59,852 nucleotides of DNA from Sphingomonadaceae bacterium 3R27E2-A (GCA_005503165.1 SCNT01000029.1:1-59852), one strand, 5' to 3'; positions 1-9,518 are shown, counted from the first letter of the stretch. A program made the numbers and translations. The notes: generated by a model not told the origin, from the sequence alone.

Positions 1-39
1 GCCCCCGCCGACCCGCGTCGGGGAAAAGGGCTGACCGCC

Positions 40-1371
40 ATGTTCGGGGGAGCGCGGGTTCGCCGCGCTCCCCTCTGCCTCGCCCCGCTGCTGCTCGCCT
101 TCATGGCGAGCGCCCCAGCCCACGCCGCGCCCAAGGCGAAAGCGAAGGCGGCCGCCCCCGCGCCCGTCAACGGCGCGGTGGTCGCGGTGCTGCGCGCCGA
201 GGCTGGCGGCGACCTCAAGAAATTCTACGCCGAACGCGGCTACCGCCCGCTGTGGCTCAGCGGCAGCAAGGCGGGCCCGCAGGCGCAGGCCCTGCTCGGC
301 CACCTGTCATCGGCAAGGCTCGACGGCCTCGACCCCGCCGACTACCGCCTCGAAAGGCTGCGCCAGTCGCTCGCGATCGCCAGCAGCGGCGATCCCGCCG
401 CGCTCGCCGCCGCCGAGCTTGCGCTGTCCGAAGCCTTCGCGCGCTACGTTCGCGACATGCGCTCCCCCGGCAAGGCGAAGATGACTTGGGCCGACGATGA
501 TCTCAAACCCCGGCGCCCCGACACGCTCGCCGTCCTCCGCGCCGCCGCCTTCCCCAAGGATTTCGCCGCTTACGTCGGCGGCATGGGCTGGATGAGCGAA
601 CATTATGTCCGCCTGCGCACCCTTGCGGGCGCCGCCGAAAAGCGCGGCACGTCGAAAGAGAATATGGCGCGCCTCCGCCTCAACCTCGACCGCGCGCGGC
701 TGCTCCCCGGCCCCTGGACGCACCATGTCGTCGTCGACGCCTCCTCGGGCCAGCTCTTCTATTACGGGTCGGGCAAGCGCGCGGGCATGATGAAGGTCGT
801 CGTCGGCGCCCCCGAAACGCCGACCCCGATGCTCGCGGGCAAGCTGCAATGGGCGATCCTCAACCCCTATTGGAACGTCCCCGACTATCTCGCGCAGAAA
901 AGCGTCGCGCCGAAGGTGCTCGCGGGCCGCAGCCTCGCCTCGCTGCGCATGGAGGCGTTCTCCGACTGGGGCCCGAACGCCCAGAAACTCGACCCCGCGA
1001 CGATCGACTGGCCCGCGGTCGCGGCGGGCGACCGCGTGCTGCGCCTCCGCGAACTGCCCGGCGGCGCCAATTCGATGGGCAAGGTCAAATATCTCTTCCC
1101 GAACAAGCTCGGCATCTACCTCCACGACACCCCCGAGCGCGACCTGCTCAAGAAAGCCGACCGCCATTTCAGCAACGGCTGCATCCGCCTGGAGAACGCC
1201 GCCCAGCTCGGCCAATGGCTGCTGCAACGCCCGCTGAACAGCAAGTCGAAGACCCCCGAGCAAGCGGTCGCGCTCCCGGTCGAGGTGCCGGTGTACCTCA
1301 CCTACCTCACCGCGGTCGCTACGGAGCGAGGGGTGGCGTTCCGGCCGGATGTTTATGGGCGGGATGGGTAG
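40..1371 (+). CDS. L,D-transpeptidase (YkuD domain, YcbB-like), exported
   Basis: A 443-residue exported protein. An Arg-rich start and hydrophobic stretch end in an Ala-X-Ala signal-peptidase-type site near residue 29. Residues about 55-120 contain YAERGYRPLWL and a DGLDPADY segment, as in the scaffold domain of YcbB-type enzymes. The YkuD catalytic domain spans about residues 226-375, with the signature HFSNGCIRLEN and its catalytic Cys near residue 381. The family forms 3-3 peptidoglycan cross-links or attaches proteins to peptidoglycan in the periplasm. A weak AAAGGG ribosome site precedes ATG 40. The last 53 bases overlap the convergent gene ending at 1319, which suggests the downstream islet has eroded or extended into this 3' end. 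The family call is firm; the physiological substrate is not. Confidence 0.88.
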   Translation: MFGGARVRRAPLCLAPLLLAFMASAPAHAAPKAKAKAAAPAPVNGAVVAVLRAEAGGDLKKFYAERGYRPLWLSGSKAGPQAQALLGHLSSARLDGLDPADYRLERLRQSLAIASSGDPAALAAAELALSEAFARYVRDMRSPGKAKMTWADDDLKPRRPDTLAVLRAAAFPKDFAAYVGGMGWMSEHYVRLRTLAGAAEKRGTSKENMARLRLNLDRARLLPGPWTHHVVVDASSGQLFYYGSGKRAGMMKVVVGAPETPTPMLAGKLQWAILNPYWNVPDYLAQKSVAPKVLAGRSLASLRMEAFSDWGPNAQKLDPATIDWPAVAAGDRVLRLRELPGGANSMGKVKYLFPNKLGIYLHDTPERDLLKKADRHFSNGCIRLENAAQLGQWLLQRPLNSKSKTPEQAVALPVEVPVYLTYLTAVATERGVAFRPDVYGRDG

Positions 1372-2293
1372 GGGACCCGCCTGCGCCGAGGCCTTCTGCA
1401 TCGACTCCAATGTGCTTATTGTCATTTGCACCGATCTCAGTGTCTTCGAGACTGTCGACGGCCTCGGACACAGAATCGATCCCTCTTTTGAACAGATGGG
1501 GCATGGCATCCAGCAGTTTTGGCGGGTCGAACAGTCTGTTCTTTTCTAGGAATTCTATCGCCCGACCGCGCGCTGGTTTCTTGTCCCACGCCAGTTCGCC
1601 GACCGGGAAATAGGTCTGGTCCACGATGCCCGTGACCCAAGTCCACGGGTCCATCCGGACCGTGCGGTCGGGATACTTGTGCCAGAGCGGCTTGTAATCG
1701 CGCGAGAAGATGACGACCGATCCATCTTTGAGCGTCCAATAGCCATAGGGGAGCCAGAGACGCGACGGCACGAAGTCGGGCAGCGCGATCCGCGGCGTGA
1801 TCACCTCGAAATCCGCGCGGATGCCAACGCCATTGTCGAGCACCACGTAGGTCGGTTGACCAGCCGCCTTTAGATAGGCGAGCCCGCGTTCTCCTGGGCT
1901 TTTGACGCGCACGATTGTCCCCGGCTTGCCGCGGGCTGGCGTCCCGAAAAGCGTCGCTCGCCAGAGCATGGCGTGCAAGTTGAGCATGTCATCAATTGAC
2001 CGGGGTGCACCCCCGAGAAGCATTGATCGCGACACAGCATAATGCACGTCGCCAATGCCCATTTCGAGCGAAGCGGCAATCGCTAAAATGATCTCGCGTG
2101 TCTGCTCGAGTGAAGGTGGAGCATCGCGCCGATCCGGTGGGAAGGCCGTACAGCCGAGTTCGTGCCAGTCGCGATAACCGGTCGCCTTCGCGATCGCCTC
2201 AAGTGCACGATTGAGCGGCACATCGGCTTTGGAACGCGCAAGAAGCTTAGCGGCTAGTTTCGGCTTATCGACAGGCGGGAAATACATACGCAT
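1319..2293 (-). CDS. Hypothetical protein of low-GC islet
   Basis: A 324-residue soluble protein that I cannot assign to a function. I chose the start at 2293 because a strong AGGAGAGG ribosome site (complement of 2298-2305) sits five bases upstream; a 13-codon-longer frame lacks one. Residues 1-50 look like a small helical domain ending in ATGYRDWHELG, similar in style to the GYRDWxxL helical modules of some plasmid-borne proteins (inference). The middle (about 110-260) is a Trp- and Tyr-rich beta-like region containing KPLWHKYPDRTVRMDPWTW. The C-terminal tail is Gly/Pro/His-rich and low in complexity. It overlaps the end of the L,D-transpeptidase by 53 bases. The gene is divergent from the MerR-like gene at 2534, and the two may form one accessory unit. 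Confidence 0.7.
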   Translation of the reverse strand: MRMYFPPVDKPKLAAKLLARSKADVPLNRALEAIAKATGYRDWHELGCTAFPPDRRDAPPSLEQTREIILAIAASLEMGIGDVHYAVSRSMLLGGAPRSIDDMLNLHAMLWRATLFGTPARGKPGTIVRVKSPGERGLAYLKAAGQPTYVVLDNGVGIRADFEVITPRIALPDFVPSRLWLPYGYWTLKDGSVVIFSRDYKPLWHKYPDRTVRMDPWTWVTGIVDQTYFPVGELAWDKKPARGRAIEFLEKNRLFDPPKLLDAMPHLFKRGIDSVSEAVDSLEDTEIGANDNKHIGVDAEGLGAGGSPTHPAHKHPAGTPPLAP

Positions 2294-2297
2294 GGAA

Positions 2298-2305
2298 CCT
2301 CTCCT
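2298..2305 (-). promoter_or_regulatory. Strong ribosome binding site that fixes the start at 2293
   Basis: The minus strand reads AGGAGAGG followed by TTCC and ATG. This is the best Shine-Dalgarno match at this locus and decides against the longer frame. Confidence 0.7.
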
Positions 2306-2473
2306 GCGGTGCATTTTGCTGAACGTATCCACTAGGTTCGGCGCACCAGGAAGGTTCGTCGACTCAAGAAGTTCCTGCCCGTGGGCTTCGCCGATGTGGA
2401 TGGCATGGCCGGATCAGCCTCCCTCCATATTACGCCTTCTGATTGCTTAGGCAAGGTCTGTCGATTGGGGTCG

Positions 2474-2527
2474 ACGGCATAAAGGACTATCGATCCTTTA
2501 CAGAAGTTCGATAGTCCTTTATGCCGT
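2474..2527 (+). promoter_or_regulatory. Perfect 20-bp inverted repeat with nested alternative dyad
   Basis: Arms 2474-2493 and 2508-2527 are exact reverse complements, separated by 14 bases. The right arm ends six bases before ATG 2534, so it covers the place where a ribosome site would lie. A second dyad is nested inside: TAAAGGA (2480-2486) can pair with TCCTTTA at 2494-2500 or with its copy in the right arm at 2515-2521. As DNA it resembles an operator for a dimeric regulator, possibly the MerR-like protein it precedes. As RNA it would form a 20-bp stem with two alternative pairings. Which of these acts is inference. Confidence 0.75.
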
Positions 2528-2533
2528 GACACC

Positions 2534-3430
2534 ATGTTGAGTTCCTCCTTGCTCTTCACGCGCCAGCAGGTCGCCGAACTTATCGGCGCAAGCGACGATG
2601 TTCTGAGCTTTTGGATCAGGAATGATCTTATTGCGCCGACGAAAGGCGGAGCAGGCAAGGGCAGCCATCGGAAGTTCGACCTATTTCAGGTGAATATCGC
2701 TGCCGTCCTTGTTGAATTGCGTAAGTTTGGCGTGAACATCGGTACGATGCGCACGCTCGCGCAAATGCTCCAAGTCGGTACCGCGCTCGGACGAAGTGCA
2801 GAATGCAACTTTTTTGCGATCTACAACGCGCTCAACCTGTTCGACAGTCTCGAATATTTTCGAGCGGGCAATGAGGTGCATGTCTTTCTTGATCCGCCGC
2901 CGGAGGAAAGAGGCAGATCAAGAAAGACGTACCGGGAACGGGTCGCAATGTCCGAACAGGACATTCTCGATGATACCCGCGCCGATCAGCTGAACTTGCG
3001 CGACCACTATGAAAATATCGCCGCCCTCGCATCGCGGATCACTCCGTCGACACGCCTTCCGCTCCAGCTCTTCTTCGATCTAAACCAGCTCGCCTATCGC
3101 TATGTCTGGGACAATAATGCCTCCGAATGGGGTGACGCCGAGTGGCTTATCGTACCGATGGACGGCGGCAAGCTCGACATCATCGTCGAGGGGGGGCAGG
3201 ACGGTTTCCTTGGCAAGAATCAGCGCAAGATCAGGAGTGGTCTCTTCCTGTTACCAGCCGAAATCTTTCGCGGCGTCTGGGGCGAAAGCCTCCAGCCCGT
3301 TCTCATCTACGAACCCCCCCCTTCGCCCGAGGAACTCGCGCGGCGTGATCGTGCCCGGCAAATCCGCGCGGACCGCTTGCGCGGACGAGAGGCGGACATA
3401 CGAAACCTGCTTTACGGGGCTGACGAATGA
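2534..3430 (+). CDS. MerR-like helix-turn-helix protein
   Basis: A 298-residue protein. Residues 7-75 fit a MerR-type winged helix: FTRQQVAELIGASDDVLSFW, then GSHRKFDLFQVNIAAVL, then an LRKFGVNIGTM helix. The remaining 200 residues lack the short coiled coil and Cys-rich tail of classical metal-sensing MerR proteins. They hold a helical region with SEQDILDDTRADQLNLRD, a beta-rich part with GGKLDIIVEGGQDGF, and a charged Arg-rich C-terminal helix. The effector domain is therefore unrecognised. No ribosome site precedes the ATG; the perfect inverted repeat occupies that position, so translation may be leaderless or structure-controlled. The stop overlaps the next start by four bases. GC is clearly lower than in the flanks. 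Confidence 0.75.
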   Translation: MLSSSLLFTRQQVAELIGASDDVLSFWIRNDLIAPTKGGAGKGSHRKFDLFQVNIAAVLVELRKFGVNIGTMRTLAQMLQVGTALGRSAECNFFAIYNALNLFDSLEYFRAGNEVHVFLDPPPEERGRSRKTYRERVAMSEQDILDDTRADQLNLRDHYENIAALASRITPSTRLPLQLFFDLNQLAYRYVWDNNASEWGDAEWLIVPMDGGKLDIIVEGGQDGFLGKNQRKIRSGLFLLPAEIFRGVWGESLQPVLIYEPPPSPEELARRDRARQIRADRLRGREADIRNLLYGADE

Positions 3431-3618
3431 TGGACTCGACGGCACAGATCATCCTAGCGACCGGAGCAGCAATTCTCCTACTGATGCTTGGAAGCAGCGG
3501 GGTCATCTGGGCGTTGCGCTGCGACCCGAAGCGCGCGCATTATCGCCTGCCCGCGCTCGCCGCGCTGGCGGCGCCAGTCTCGATCAGCATTATCTGGTCG
3601 CTCACTCGAATATCCTAA
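3427..3618 (+). CDS. Small two-helix membrane protein
   Basis: A 63-residue protein whose start overlaps the stop of the MerR-like gene in an ATGA arrangement, so translation is probably coupled. Two hydrophobic segments (about residues 6-29 and 42-58) flank a short basic loop, CDPKRAHYR, which predicts a helical hairpin in the inner membrane. No family is recognised. A regulator coupled to a tiny membrane protein recalls toxin, holin-like or sensor-partner arrangements, but nothing in the sequence proves any of these. It is short enough to be spurious; the overlap and the coherent hydrophobic pattern argue for a real gene. Confidence 0.5.
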   Translation: MMDSTAQIILATGAAILLLMLGSSGVIWALRCDPKRAHYRLPALAALAAPVSISIIWSLTRIS

Positions 3619-3730
3619 TTGGACGATCTGTTTGTCGATGATCTGGGAATGCCCGGAAATTCCGCGCTCTCTGTTCGATCACCAAGAGCAGACTATCTCT
3701 GGCCGCTGACCTTATACGGTTGGTAAACCG

Positions 3731-6118
3731 CTACCCCCGCAACACCGCCCCGACCTTCGCCGCAGCAGCCACCACCTTATCCGCAATCGCCTTGAGCTCG
3801 GCCTCGGCGAAGCTCTTCTCGGCCGGTTGCAGCACGACTTCGACCGCCAGGCTCACCTGCCCCTCGGGCACGCCTTGCCCCGCGAAGCGGTCGAACAGGC
3901 GCGCGTCGACGATCACCGCCTTGTCGGCGCCCTTGACCGCGCGGACCAGGTCGCCCGCCGCCAGCGTGTCGGGTGCGAGGAAGGCGAAGTCGCGGCGCAC
4001 CGGTTGCAGTGCGGGCGGGGTGAAGGCGCTGCGGGCGGGGCCGCTCGCGCGCTTCGCCGGGATCGCACCCAAGAAGATCTGCACCGCCATCACCGCGCCG
4101 TCGACGTCGTAATGCCGCGCCAGCGACGGGTGCAGCGCGCCGAACTCGGCGAGCACCGCCTTGGGACCGAGCCGCAGCGTCGCGGCCTGCCCAGGGTGCC
4201 AGATGCCGGCCTCGGCGACGGGCTCCATCACCTGTAAGCGGTCGGCGGGCGCGCCCGCGCCGTCGAGCAGCGCCAGCGCGGCGGCCTTGGCGTCATAGGC
4301 GTCGAACGCCGCCGCCTTGCCCGCCTGCCAGCCGCGCTCGGTCTTGTTGCCCGCCATCACGATGCACAGGGTCGGATGCTCGGCGTCGGCGAGATAGCGC
4401 CGCCCGATCTCGAAGAGGCGGATGCTGTCGGCGCCGCGATTCTGGTTGCGCGCCGCCGCGGCGAGCAGCCCGGGCAGCAGCGACGGGCGCATGACCTTGA
4501 GGTCCTCGCTGATCGGATTGGCGAGGCTCCACGCGCCGCCGCCGAAGGGTGCGGCCTCGCGGTCGGAGACGAAGCTCCACGTCACTGCCTCATGATAACC
4601 TGCCGCCGCCGCGGCGCGGCGCAGCCGGCGTTCGAGCAATTGCTCGGCGGTCGCGGTCGGCTTGGCGACGCCGTCCGTGCGGGGAAGGGCGACCGATTCG
4701 ACCGCGTCGAATCCGGTGATGCGGGTGACTTCCTCGACGATGTCGGGCGCGGCGTCGACGTCGCGGCGCCAGCTCGGCACCGCGATGCGCCAGGGGCTGC
4801 CCTCGGTCACGCCGAAACCCAGCGATTCGAGGATCGCGCGCTGCGTCGCGGGTTCGATCGCGATCCCGCCGAGGCTCGCCGACAGCGACGGGTCGTAATC
4901 GACCGTCTTCGTCTCGGTGGGCGGGGTGCCCGCCTTGGTCATGACCGACGGCGTGCCGCCGCAGATATCGAGGATCAGCCGCGTCACGATCTCGGTCGCA
5001 TCGCCCAGGAAGGCTGGGTCGACCCCGCGCTCGAAACGGCTGCGCGCGTCGCTGGTCAGCGCCAGCTCCTGGCCGGTCAGCGCGATGCGCTCGGGGGTGA
5101 AGTACGCAATTTCCAGCAGCACGTCGGTCGTCGTCTCGCTGCACCCGCTATGCTCGCCGCCCATGATGCCCGCGATGTCGTGCACGCCGCTATCGTCGGC
5201 GATCACGGTCATCGTGTCGGTGAGCGTGTAGTCCTTGCCGTTGAGCGCGGTGACACTCTCGCCTTGCTTGGCGCGCCGCGCGACGAGCGCGCCGGTCAGC
5301 CTGGCGCGGTCGTAGATATGGCTCGGGCGGCCGAGGTCGAACATGACATAATTGCTGATGTCGACGAGCGCCGAGATCGAGCGCTGCCCGATCGCCTCGA
5401 GCCGGCGGCGCATCCATTCGGGGGTCGCGACCTTGTTGTCGACGCCCGCGATGGTGCGGCCGTAGAAGGCGGGGCAGGCCTCGGGGTCGTCGGTGCGGAT
5501 TTCGGTCGCCATCGGGCCCTGCCCGTCGATCGCGGGGATCGTCAGCGGCTTCAGCGTGCCGAGCCCGGCGGCGGCGAGGTCGCGCGCGATGCCGCGCACG
5601 CCCATGCAATCCTGCCGGTTCGGGGTGATCGAAATGTCGACCACCGGGTCGCCCGCGCCGCTGTAATCGGCGAAGGGCGTGCCGATGGGCGCATCGGCGG
5701 GCAATTCGATGATCCCGTCATGATCGTCGCCGAGCTCGAGCTCGCGCGTCGAGCACATCATGCCGTTCGACTCGACCCCGCGCACCGCCGCGACCTTCAG
5801 CGCCATGCCGTTCGCGGGCACCACCGCGCCGGGCAGGCCGAGCACGCCGACGAGGCCGGCGCGGGCGTTGGGGGCGCCGCACACGACGGTCAGCGGCGCG
5901 CCGCCGTCGCCCGCATCGACCGTCAGCACCTGCAACTTGTCGGCCTGCGGGTGTTTCTCGGCGGTCAGCACGCGCGCGACGCGGAAACCGGCGAGCTTCT
6001 CGGCCGGATTCTCGACCCCTTCGACCTCGTGGCCGATGCGGTTCAGGGTCGCGACGACATCGGCGACGCCATAGTCGCCTTCCAGATGCTCGCGCAGCCA
6101 GTCGAGGGTGATCTTCAT
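3731..6118 (-). CDS. pheT: Phenylalanine-tRNA ligase beta subunit
   Basis: A 795-residue beta subunit of the alpha2-beta2 phenylalanyl-tRNA synthetase, the usual bacterial length. It starts [12 protein letters not shown], followed by the EMAP/OB tRNA-binding domain (about residues 40-150, with [17 protein letters not shown]), the B3/B4 editing region and B5 domain in the middle, and the FDX-ACB anticodon-binding domain in the last 95 residues ([19 protein letters not shown]). The beta subunit carries editing and tRNA contacts rather than the adenylation site. ATG 6118 overlaps the stop of pheS (ATGA), so the subunits are translationally coupled. A longer reading of the frame would run back into pheS and is rejected. 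Confidence 0.97.
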   Translation of the reverse strand: MKITLDWLREHLEGDYGVADVVATLNRIGHEVEGVENPAEKLAGFRVARVLTAEKHPQADKLQVLTVDAGDGGAPLTVVCGAPNARAGLVGVLGLPGAVVPANGMALKVAAVRGVESNGMMCSTRELELGDDHDGIIELPADAPIGTPFADYSGAGDPVVDISITPNRQDCMGVRGIARDLAAAGLGTLKPLTIPAIDGQGPMATEIRTDDPEACPAFYGRTIAGVDNKVATPEWMRRRLEAIGQRSISALVDISNYVMFDLGRPSHIYDRARLTGALVARRAKQGESVTALNGKDYTLTDTMTVIADDSGVHDIAGIMGGEHSGCSETTTDVLLEIAYFTPERIALTGQELALTSDARSRFERGVDPAFLGDATEIVTRLILDICGGTPSVMTKAGTPPTETKTVDYDPSLSASLGGIAIEPATQRAILESLGFGVTEGSPWRIAVPSWRRDVDAAPDIVEEVTRITGFDAVESVALPRTDGVAKPTATAEQLLERRLRRAAAAAGYHEAVTWSFVSDREAAPFGGGAWSLANPISEDLKVMRPSLLPGLLAAAARNQNRGADSIRLFEIGRRYLADAEHPTLCIVMAGNKTERGWQAGKAAAFDAYDAKAAALALLDGAGAPADRLQVMEPVAEAGIWHPGQAATLRLGPKAVLAEFGALHPSLARHYDVDGAVMAVQIFLGAIPAKRASGPARSAFTPPALQPVRRDFAFLAPDTLAAGDLVRAVKGADKAVIVDARLFDRFAGQGVPEGQVSLAVEVVLQPAEKSFAEAELKAIADKVVAAAAKVGAVLRG

Positions 6119-7209
6119 GCCGAAATCCCCCCGCTCAGCGTCGGCACACTCAGCGCCCCGAACCCGTAATGCGCGAGCCAGCGCAGGTCGCCGTCGAAGA
6201 AGGCGCGCAAATCGTCCATGCCATATTTGAGCATCGCGAGCCGGTCGACCCCGACCCCGAAGGCGAAGCCCTGCCACACATCGGGATCGAGCCCGCAGTT
6301 CGCGATCACGCGGCGGTTTACCATGCCGCTGCCGAGCAGTTCCATCCACGCATGGCCCTCGTCGTCGCCGTTACCACCCACGATGCGGCGGCCTTTCTCT
6401 TGCCTATAGCCGACATCGACCTCGGCCGAGGGTTCGGTGAAAGGGAAATAGCTCGGGCGCAGCCGCAGCACGATGTCGTCGGTCTCGAAATAGGCCTTGA
6501 GGAAGGTCTCGAGCGTCCATTTGAGGTGCCCCATATGGATGCCGCGGTCGATGACGAGGCCTTCGACCTGGTGGAACATCGGCGTGTGCGTCGCGTCGCT
6601 GTCGCTGCGATAGACGCGGCCGGGCGCGATGATCCGGATCGGCGGCTCCTGGCTCATCATCGTGCGGATCTGCACCGGCGAGGTGTGCGTGCGCAGCAGC
6701 ATCTTCTGCCCCTCGGCATTGGCGTCGGGGAAATAGAAGGTGTCGTGCATCGCGCGCGCCGGATGCGTCTCGGGGATGTTGAGCGCGGTGAAATTGTGCC
6801 AGTCGTCCTCGATCTCGGGCCCGGTCGCGACCGCGAAGCCCATGTCGGCAAAAATTTCGGCGAGCTCGTCCATCACCTGGCTGACCGGATGCACGCTGCC
6901 GCGCGGCGTCGCCGCGGCGGGCAAGGTCATGTCGAGCCTCTCGCCCGCGAGCTTGGCTTCGAGCGCCGCGCCTTCGAGGGCGGCCTTGCGCTCAGCCAGC
7001 GCGGCGGTGACGATTTCGCGCAGCGCGTGGATCTGGGGCCCGACGCTCTGCCGCTCCTCGGGGCTCATCCCGCCCAGCGTCTTCAGCAGCCCGGTGATGC
7101 TGCCGGCCTTACCCAGCGCGGCGACGCGCAGCGCCTCGAGCGCGTCGAGATTGCTCGCGGCGGCGATCGCGCCGGTCAGCTCGGCCTGCATGGCCTGATA
7201 ATCGCTCAT
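6115..7209 (-). CDS. pheS: Phenylalanine-tRNA ligase alpha subunit
   Basis: A 364-residue catalytic subunit that activates Phe and charges tRNA-Phe. The N-terminal 90 residues form the coiled-coil arm that binds tRNA. The class II core follows, with motif 2 around [18 protein letters not shown] and motif 3 at [18 protein letters not shown] chose the start [11 protein letters not shown] because an AGGA ribosome site lies about eight bases upstream; the longer frame reads into GC-rich leader. It is first in the pheS-pheT operon. The leader contains a GC-rich inverted repeat (7223-7259), but no Phe-rich leader peptide is visible. Confidence 0.97.
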   Translation of the reverse strand: MSDYQAMQAELTGAIAAASNLDALEALRVAALGKAGSITGLLKTLGGMSPEERQSVGPQIHALREIVTAALAERKAALEGAALEAKLAGERLDMTLPAAATPRGSVHPVSQVMDELAEIFADMGFAVATGPEIEDDWHNFTALNIPETHPARAMHDTFYFPDANAEGQKMLLRTHTSPVQIRTMMSQEPPIRIIAPGRVYRSDSDATHTPMFHQVEGLVIDRGIHMGHLKWTLETFLKAYFETDDIVLRLRPSYFPFTEPSAEVDVGYRQEKGRRIVGGNGDDEGHAWMELLGSGMVNRRVIANCGLDPDVWQGFAFGVGVDRLAMLKYGMDDLRAFFDGDLRWLAHYGFGALSVPTLSGGISA

Positions 7210-7222
7210 GGTCGTTTGTCCT

Positions 7223-7259
7223 GCGGCGGCGGAAATGCCGCGCGTGTTTGCGCCGCCGC
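7223..7259 (-). other. GC-rich hairpin in the pheS leader
   Basis: GCGGCGGC (7223-7230) and GCCGCCGC (7252-7259) are complementary 8-base arms with a 21-base loop, just upstream of the pheS ribosome site. It could slow or attenuate transcription. There is no adjoining U-run and no leader peptide, so function is uncertain. Confidence 0.35.
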
Positions 7260-7288
7260 TTGCACCGAAGCGGGCGTGGGGGTCAACC

Positions 7289-8191
7289 CTAGTTCGCGGG
7301 CTTGTGGAGGCCCTGCACCGGCGCGCCGGCGGCGGCGGCGCGCGCGAGCGCGGCGGCGCCGAGGATCGGCTTCGGCCGTGCGGCATAGGCGCGCGGGCTC
7401 ATCCCCATGAAGCGCTGGAAATCGCGCGTGAACTGCGCCTGGTCGTAATAGTGATAATCGAGCGTATCGATCCACGCCATCGACGGGTCGAGCATGAAGC
7501 GCGCGAGGCTGCGCAGGAAGCGCTGCCGGCGGAGCAGCAATTTGGGTGCAAAGCCGAAGGCGCGGCGCGAAAGCCGTTCGACCGAGCGTTCGGAGAGGCC
7601 GAGCTTCTCGGCCAGCTCGCCGACGCTGCCAAGGTCGTCGTCGACGAGCGCGCTGTGCGCCGCGAAGATCGCGGGGTCGTCGCGCGGGGCGCCCGTGAGC
7701 TGTGCGACGAAATAATCATCGATCGCCTTCGCTCCCGCCTCGACGTCGTTCGCGCCGCGCAGCCGCTCGGCGAGCGGCACATAATCCGCGAACGCCGGAT
7801 GCACGGCGGCGTCGCAGTAGCGGTCGGCGAGATCTTCGGCCGGGATTGCGAAGAATTTCGCCCACCCCGCGGGCAATATGCCGATACCCCAGATGCGCAT
7901 GCTGCCGACCGAAAAATAGGTCGCCTTGCTCGTCGGGCCCGACACGTTGAACGCCGGCGCGGGCGCGACCGGGGCGTCGCCGATCGCGCTATGCGTCGTC
8001 TCGCCCTCGATGAAGCGCATATTGGCCCATTCGGGGTGCAGATAATCCTCGATCCGCTCCCCCTGCGGCGCCGCGACCTCGGTCAGATAGATGATGCTCG
8101 CATAGTGACGCAGCGCGTCGGACACGGGAAAGAAGCGCGTCTCGACGCGCATCGTGCCGCTGGGGTCCGAGGGATTGGTCCGATCCGTCAT
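7289..8191 (-). CDS. AraC-family transcriptional regulator
   Basis: A 300-residue regulator. The N-terminal 190 residues are a sensor part without obvious motifs. The last 100 residues form the AraC DNA-binding domain: [20 protein letters not shown] is the first helix-turn-helix, and [20 protein letters not shown] is the second one, which carries the family signature. I start at ATG 8191 ([12 protein letters not shown]); the open frame runs 40 codons further upstream without a better ribosome site. It sits upstream of pheST on the same strand with an 80-base gap and is probably a separate unit. Target genes cannot be inferred from context. Confidence 0.85.
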   Translation of the reverse strand: MTDRTNPSDPSGTMRVETRFFPVSDALRHYASIIYLTEVAAPQGERIEDYLHPEWANMRFIEGETTHSAIGDAPVAPAPAFNVSGPTSKATYFSVGSMRIWGIGILPAGWAKFFAIPAEDLADRYCDAAVHPAFADYVPLAERLRGANDVEAGAKAIDDYFVAQLTGAPRDDPAIFAAHSALVDDDLGSVGELAEKLGLSERSVERLSRRAFGFAPKLLLRRQRFLRSLARFMLDPSMAWIDTLDYHYYDQAQFTRDFQRFMGMSPRAYAARPKPILGAAALARAAAAGAPVQGLHKPAN

Positions 8192-8387
8192 GACGCCGCA
8201 CCCATCGCAGCTATGCGTAAAAAAACAACAGGCTAAGCGCCTCGTGTGTCGGGTTTTTACAATTTTTCGGGCCATGGCGACCGCATATGTCGCGTCAGGG
8301 AACACTTCCACCTGCCGGCGGCTTTCTGCGACCCACGGCTATTCGGTACGGAGGGAGGGGGGCGATGCGTCGTTTACGATCATCGTC

Positions 8388-8421
8388 GAAACGGCGCGAA
8401 GGGCAACCTTCGCGCCGTTTC
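8388..8421. terminator. Perfect 15-bp stem with GCAA loop, possible terminator of holA
   Basis: Arms 8388-8402 and 8407-8421 are exact reverse complements closing the four-base loop GCAA, a GNRA-type tetraloop on the plus strand. It lies 66 bases downstream of the minus-strand holA stop and upstream of the AraC gene. Neither strand has a proper U-tract after the stem, so termination would have to be weak or Rho-assisted. An RNA-stability element is an alternative. Confidence 0.45.
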
Positions 8422-8486
8422 TGATTCCTGCTAGGGGTGAATGGCCGCTTTGGGGTGGGAAGGCCCGCTATCGCCCGATACCGGCC

Positions 8487-9518
8487 TTACCGCGCCCGCG
8501 CCGCCTGATGCGCGATGTCGGTGACGAGTTTTCGGAACAGCACTGCGCCCGCGGTGCCCGACGCCTTCAGCGCGCGTTCGCAGTCGAGCAGGCGGGTCAT
8601 TAGCCGCGCGATGCGCACTGAATCCCAGATGTGGAGTTGCGCGGTCACCGCGCTCTGTTCTTTCCAGAACACCCCGCTGCTGCGCGCCGACACCACCGTT
8701 GCGGGGTGCGCGCCCGCGTCGACCTCGGCACGGAGGCGCGCGAGCTGCGTCGCGCGTATCGCGAGCGCGCGGATCAGCCGGATTTCGGCGACGCCGACCG
8801 CCGCCGCTTGCGCAAGCATCGCGGGCAGCTCGCGCACCTTGCCGCCGAGCGCGATGTTGATGCACTCGCTGACATCCTCCTCGTGCGTCGCGGCGCCCAA
8901 GGCGGCGATGTCGGCGGCGGTGACCTGGCGCTGGCGGTCGGGACCGGCGTCGAGATAGAGCGCGATCTTCTCGAGCTCGCGGCGCATCAGCGCCTGGTCG
9001 CCCGAGACGAGGTCGACGAGCAGTTGCGCCTCGGCATTGCCGAGACGGAGGCCCTGCTCCTCGGCCGCCGACATCGCGATGCCGACCAGCGCGCGGCGAT
9101 CGGGCTGGTAGCAGATTGCCGCGACCGCGCTCGCCGATGCCTCGATCAGCTTGACCAGTTTCGACTTGGCGGTGACCGAGGCTCCCGTCGCGATCACCGG
9201 GTTGATCGCATTTTCGGCGCCCAGCAGCGCTTCGACCGCGGCGAGGCAATCGTCGCCGCTGCCGGAAATTTCGAGCCGGATGATACGCGCGGTCGCGAAG
9301 AGCGACATCGAAGCGGCCTCGGCGGCGAGCAGCGAGGGGTCCTGCGACATCTGCGATGAAGTGAGGTCGAGCCGCTCGGCCTCCTTGCCTGCGAGCCCGA
9401 CCAGCCGCGCGGCGAGCGTTTCCATCGTCGCTTCGTCGGGGCCGGTGAGCAGGGTGAGGCGGACCGCGGGGTCGAGCCGGCCGATCCGTTCCAGCTCGGC
9501 GGGCTTGACGCTCTTCAC
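8487..9518 (-). CDS. holA: DNA polymerase III delta subunit
   Basis: A 343-residue delta subunit, usual length for the family. In the clamp loader it opens the beta sliding clamp. The sequence starts MKSVKPAELERIG, followed by the AAA+-like N-terminal part (RLTLLTGPDEATMETLAARL, then DDCLAAVEALLGAENAINPV), and ends in a helical collar domain. It lacks a working Walker A motif, as expected for delta. Its start overlaps the lptE stop by four bases, so it is the last gene of leuS-lptE-holA. This pairing of lptE with holA is common in proteobacteria. Confidence 0.93.
   Translation of the reverse strand: MKSVKPAELERIGRLDPAVRLTLLTGPDEATMETLAARLVGLAGKEAERLDLTSSQMSQDPSLLAAEAASMSLFATARIIRLEISGSGDDCLAAVEALLGAENAINPVIATGASVTAKSKLVKLIEASASAVAAICYQPDRRALVGIAMSAAEEQGLRLGNAEAQLLVDLVSGDQALMRRELEKIALYLDAGPDRQRQVTAADIAALGAATHEEDVSECINIALGGKVRELPAMLAQAAAVGVAEIRLIRALAIRATQLARLRAEVDAGAHPATVVSARSSGVFWKEQSAVTAQLHIWDSVRIARLMTRLLDCERALKASGTAGAVLFRKLVTDIAHQAARAR

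Noticed and set aside
7210..7288. Phe leader-peptide attenuator before pheS
   Set aside because: A hairpin is present, but there is no Phe-rich short frame and no U-tract.
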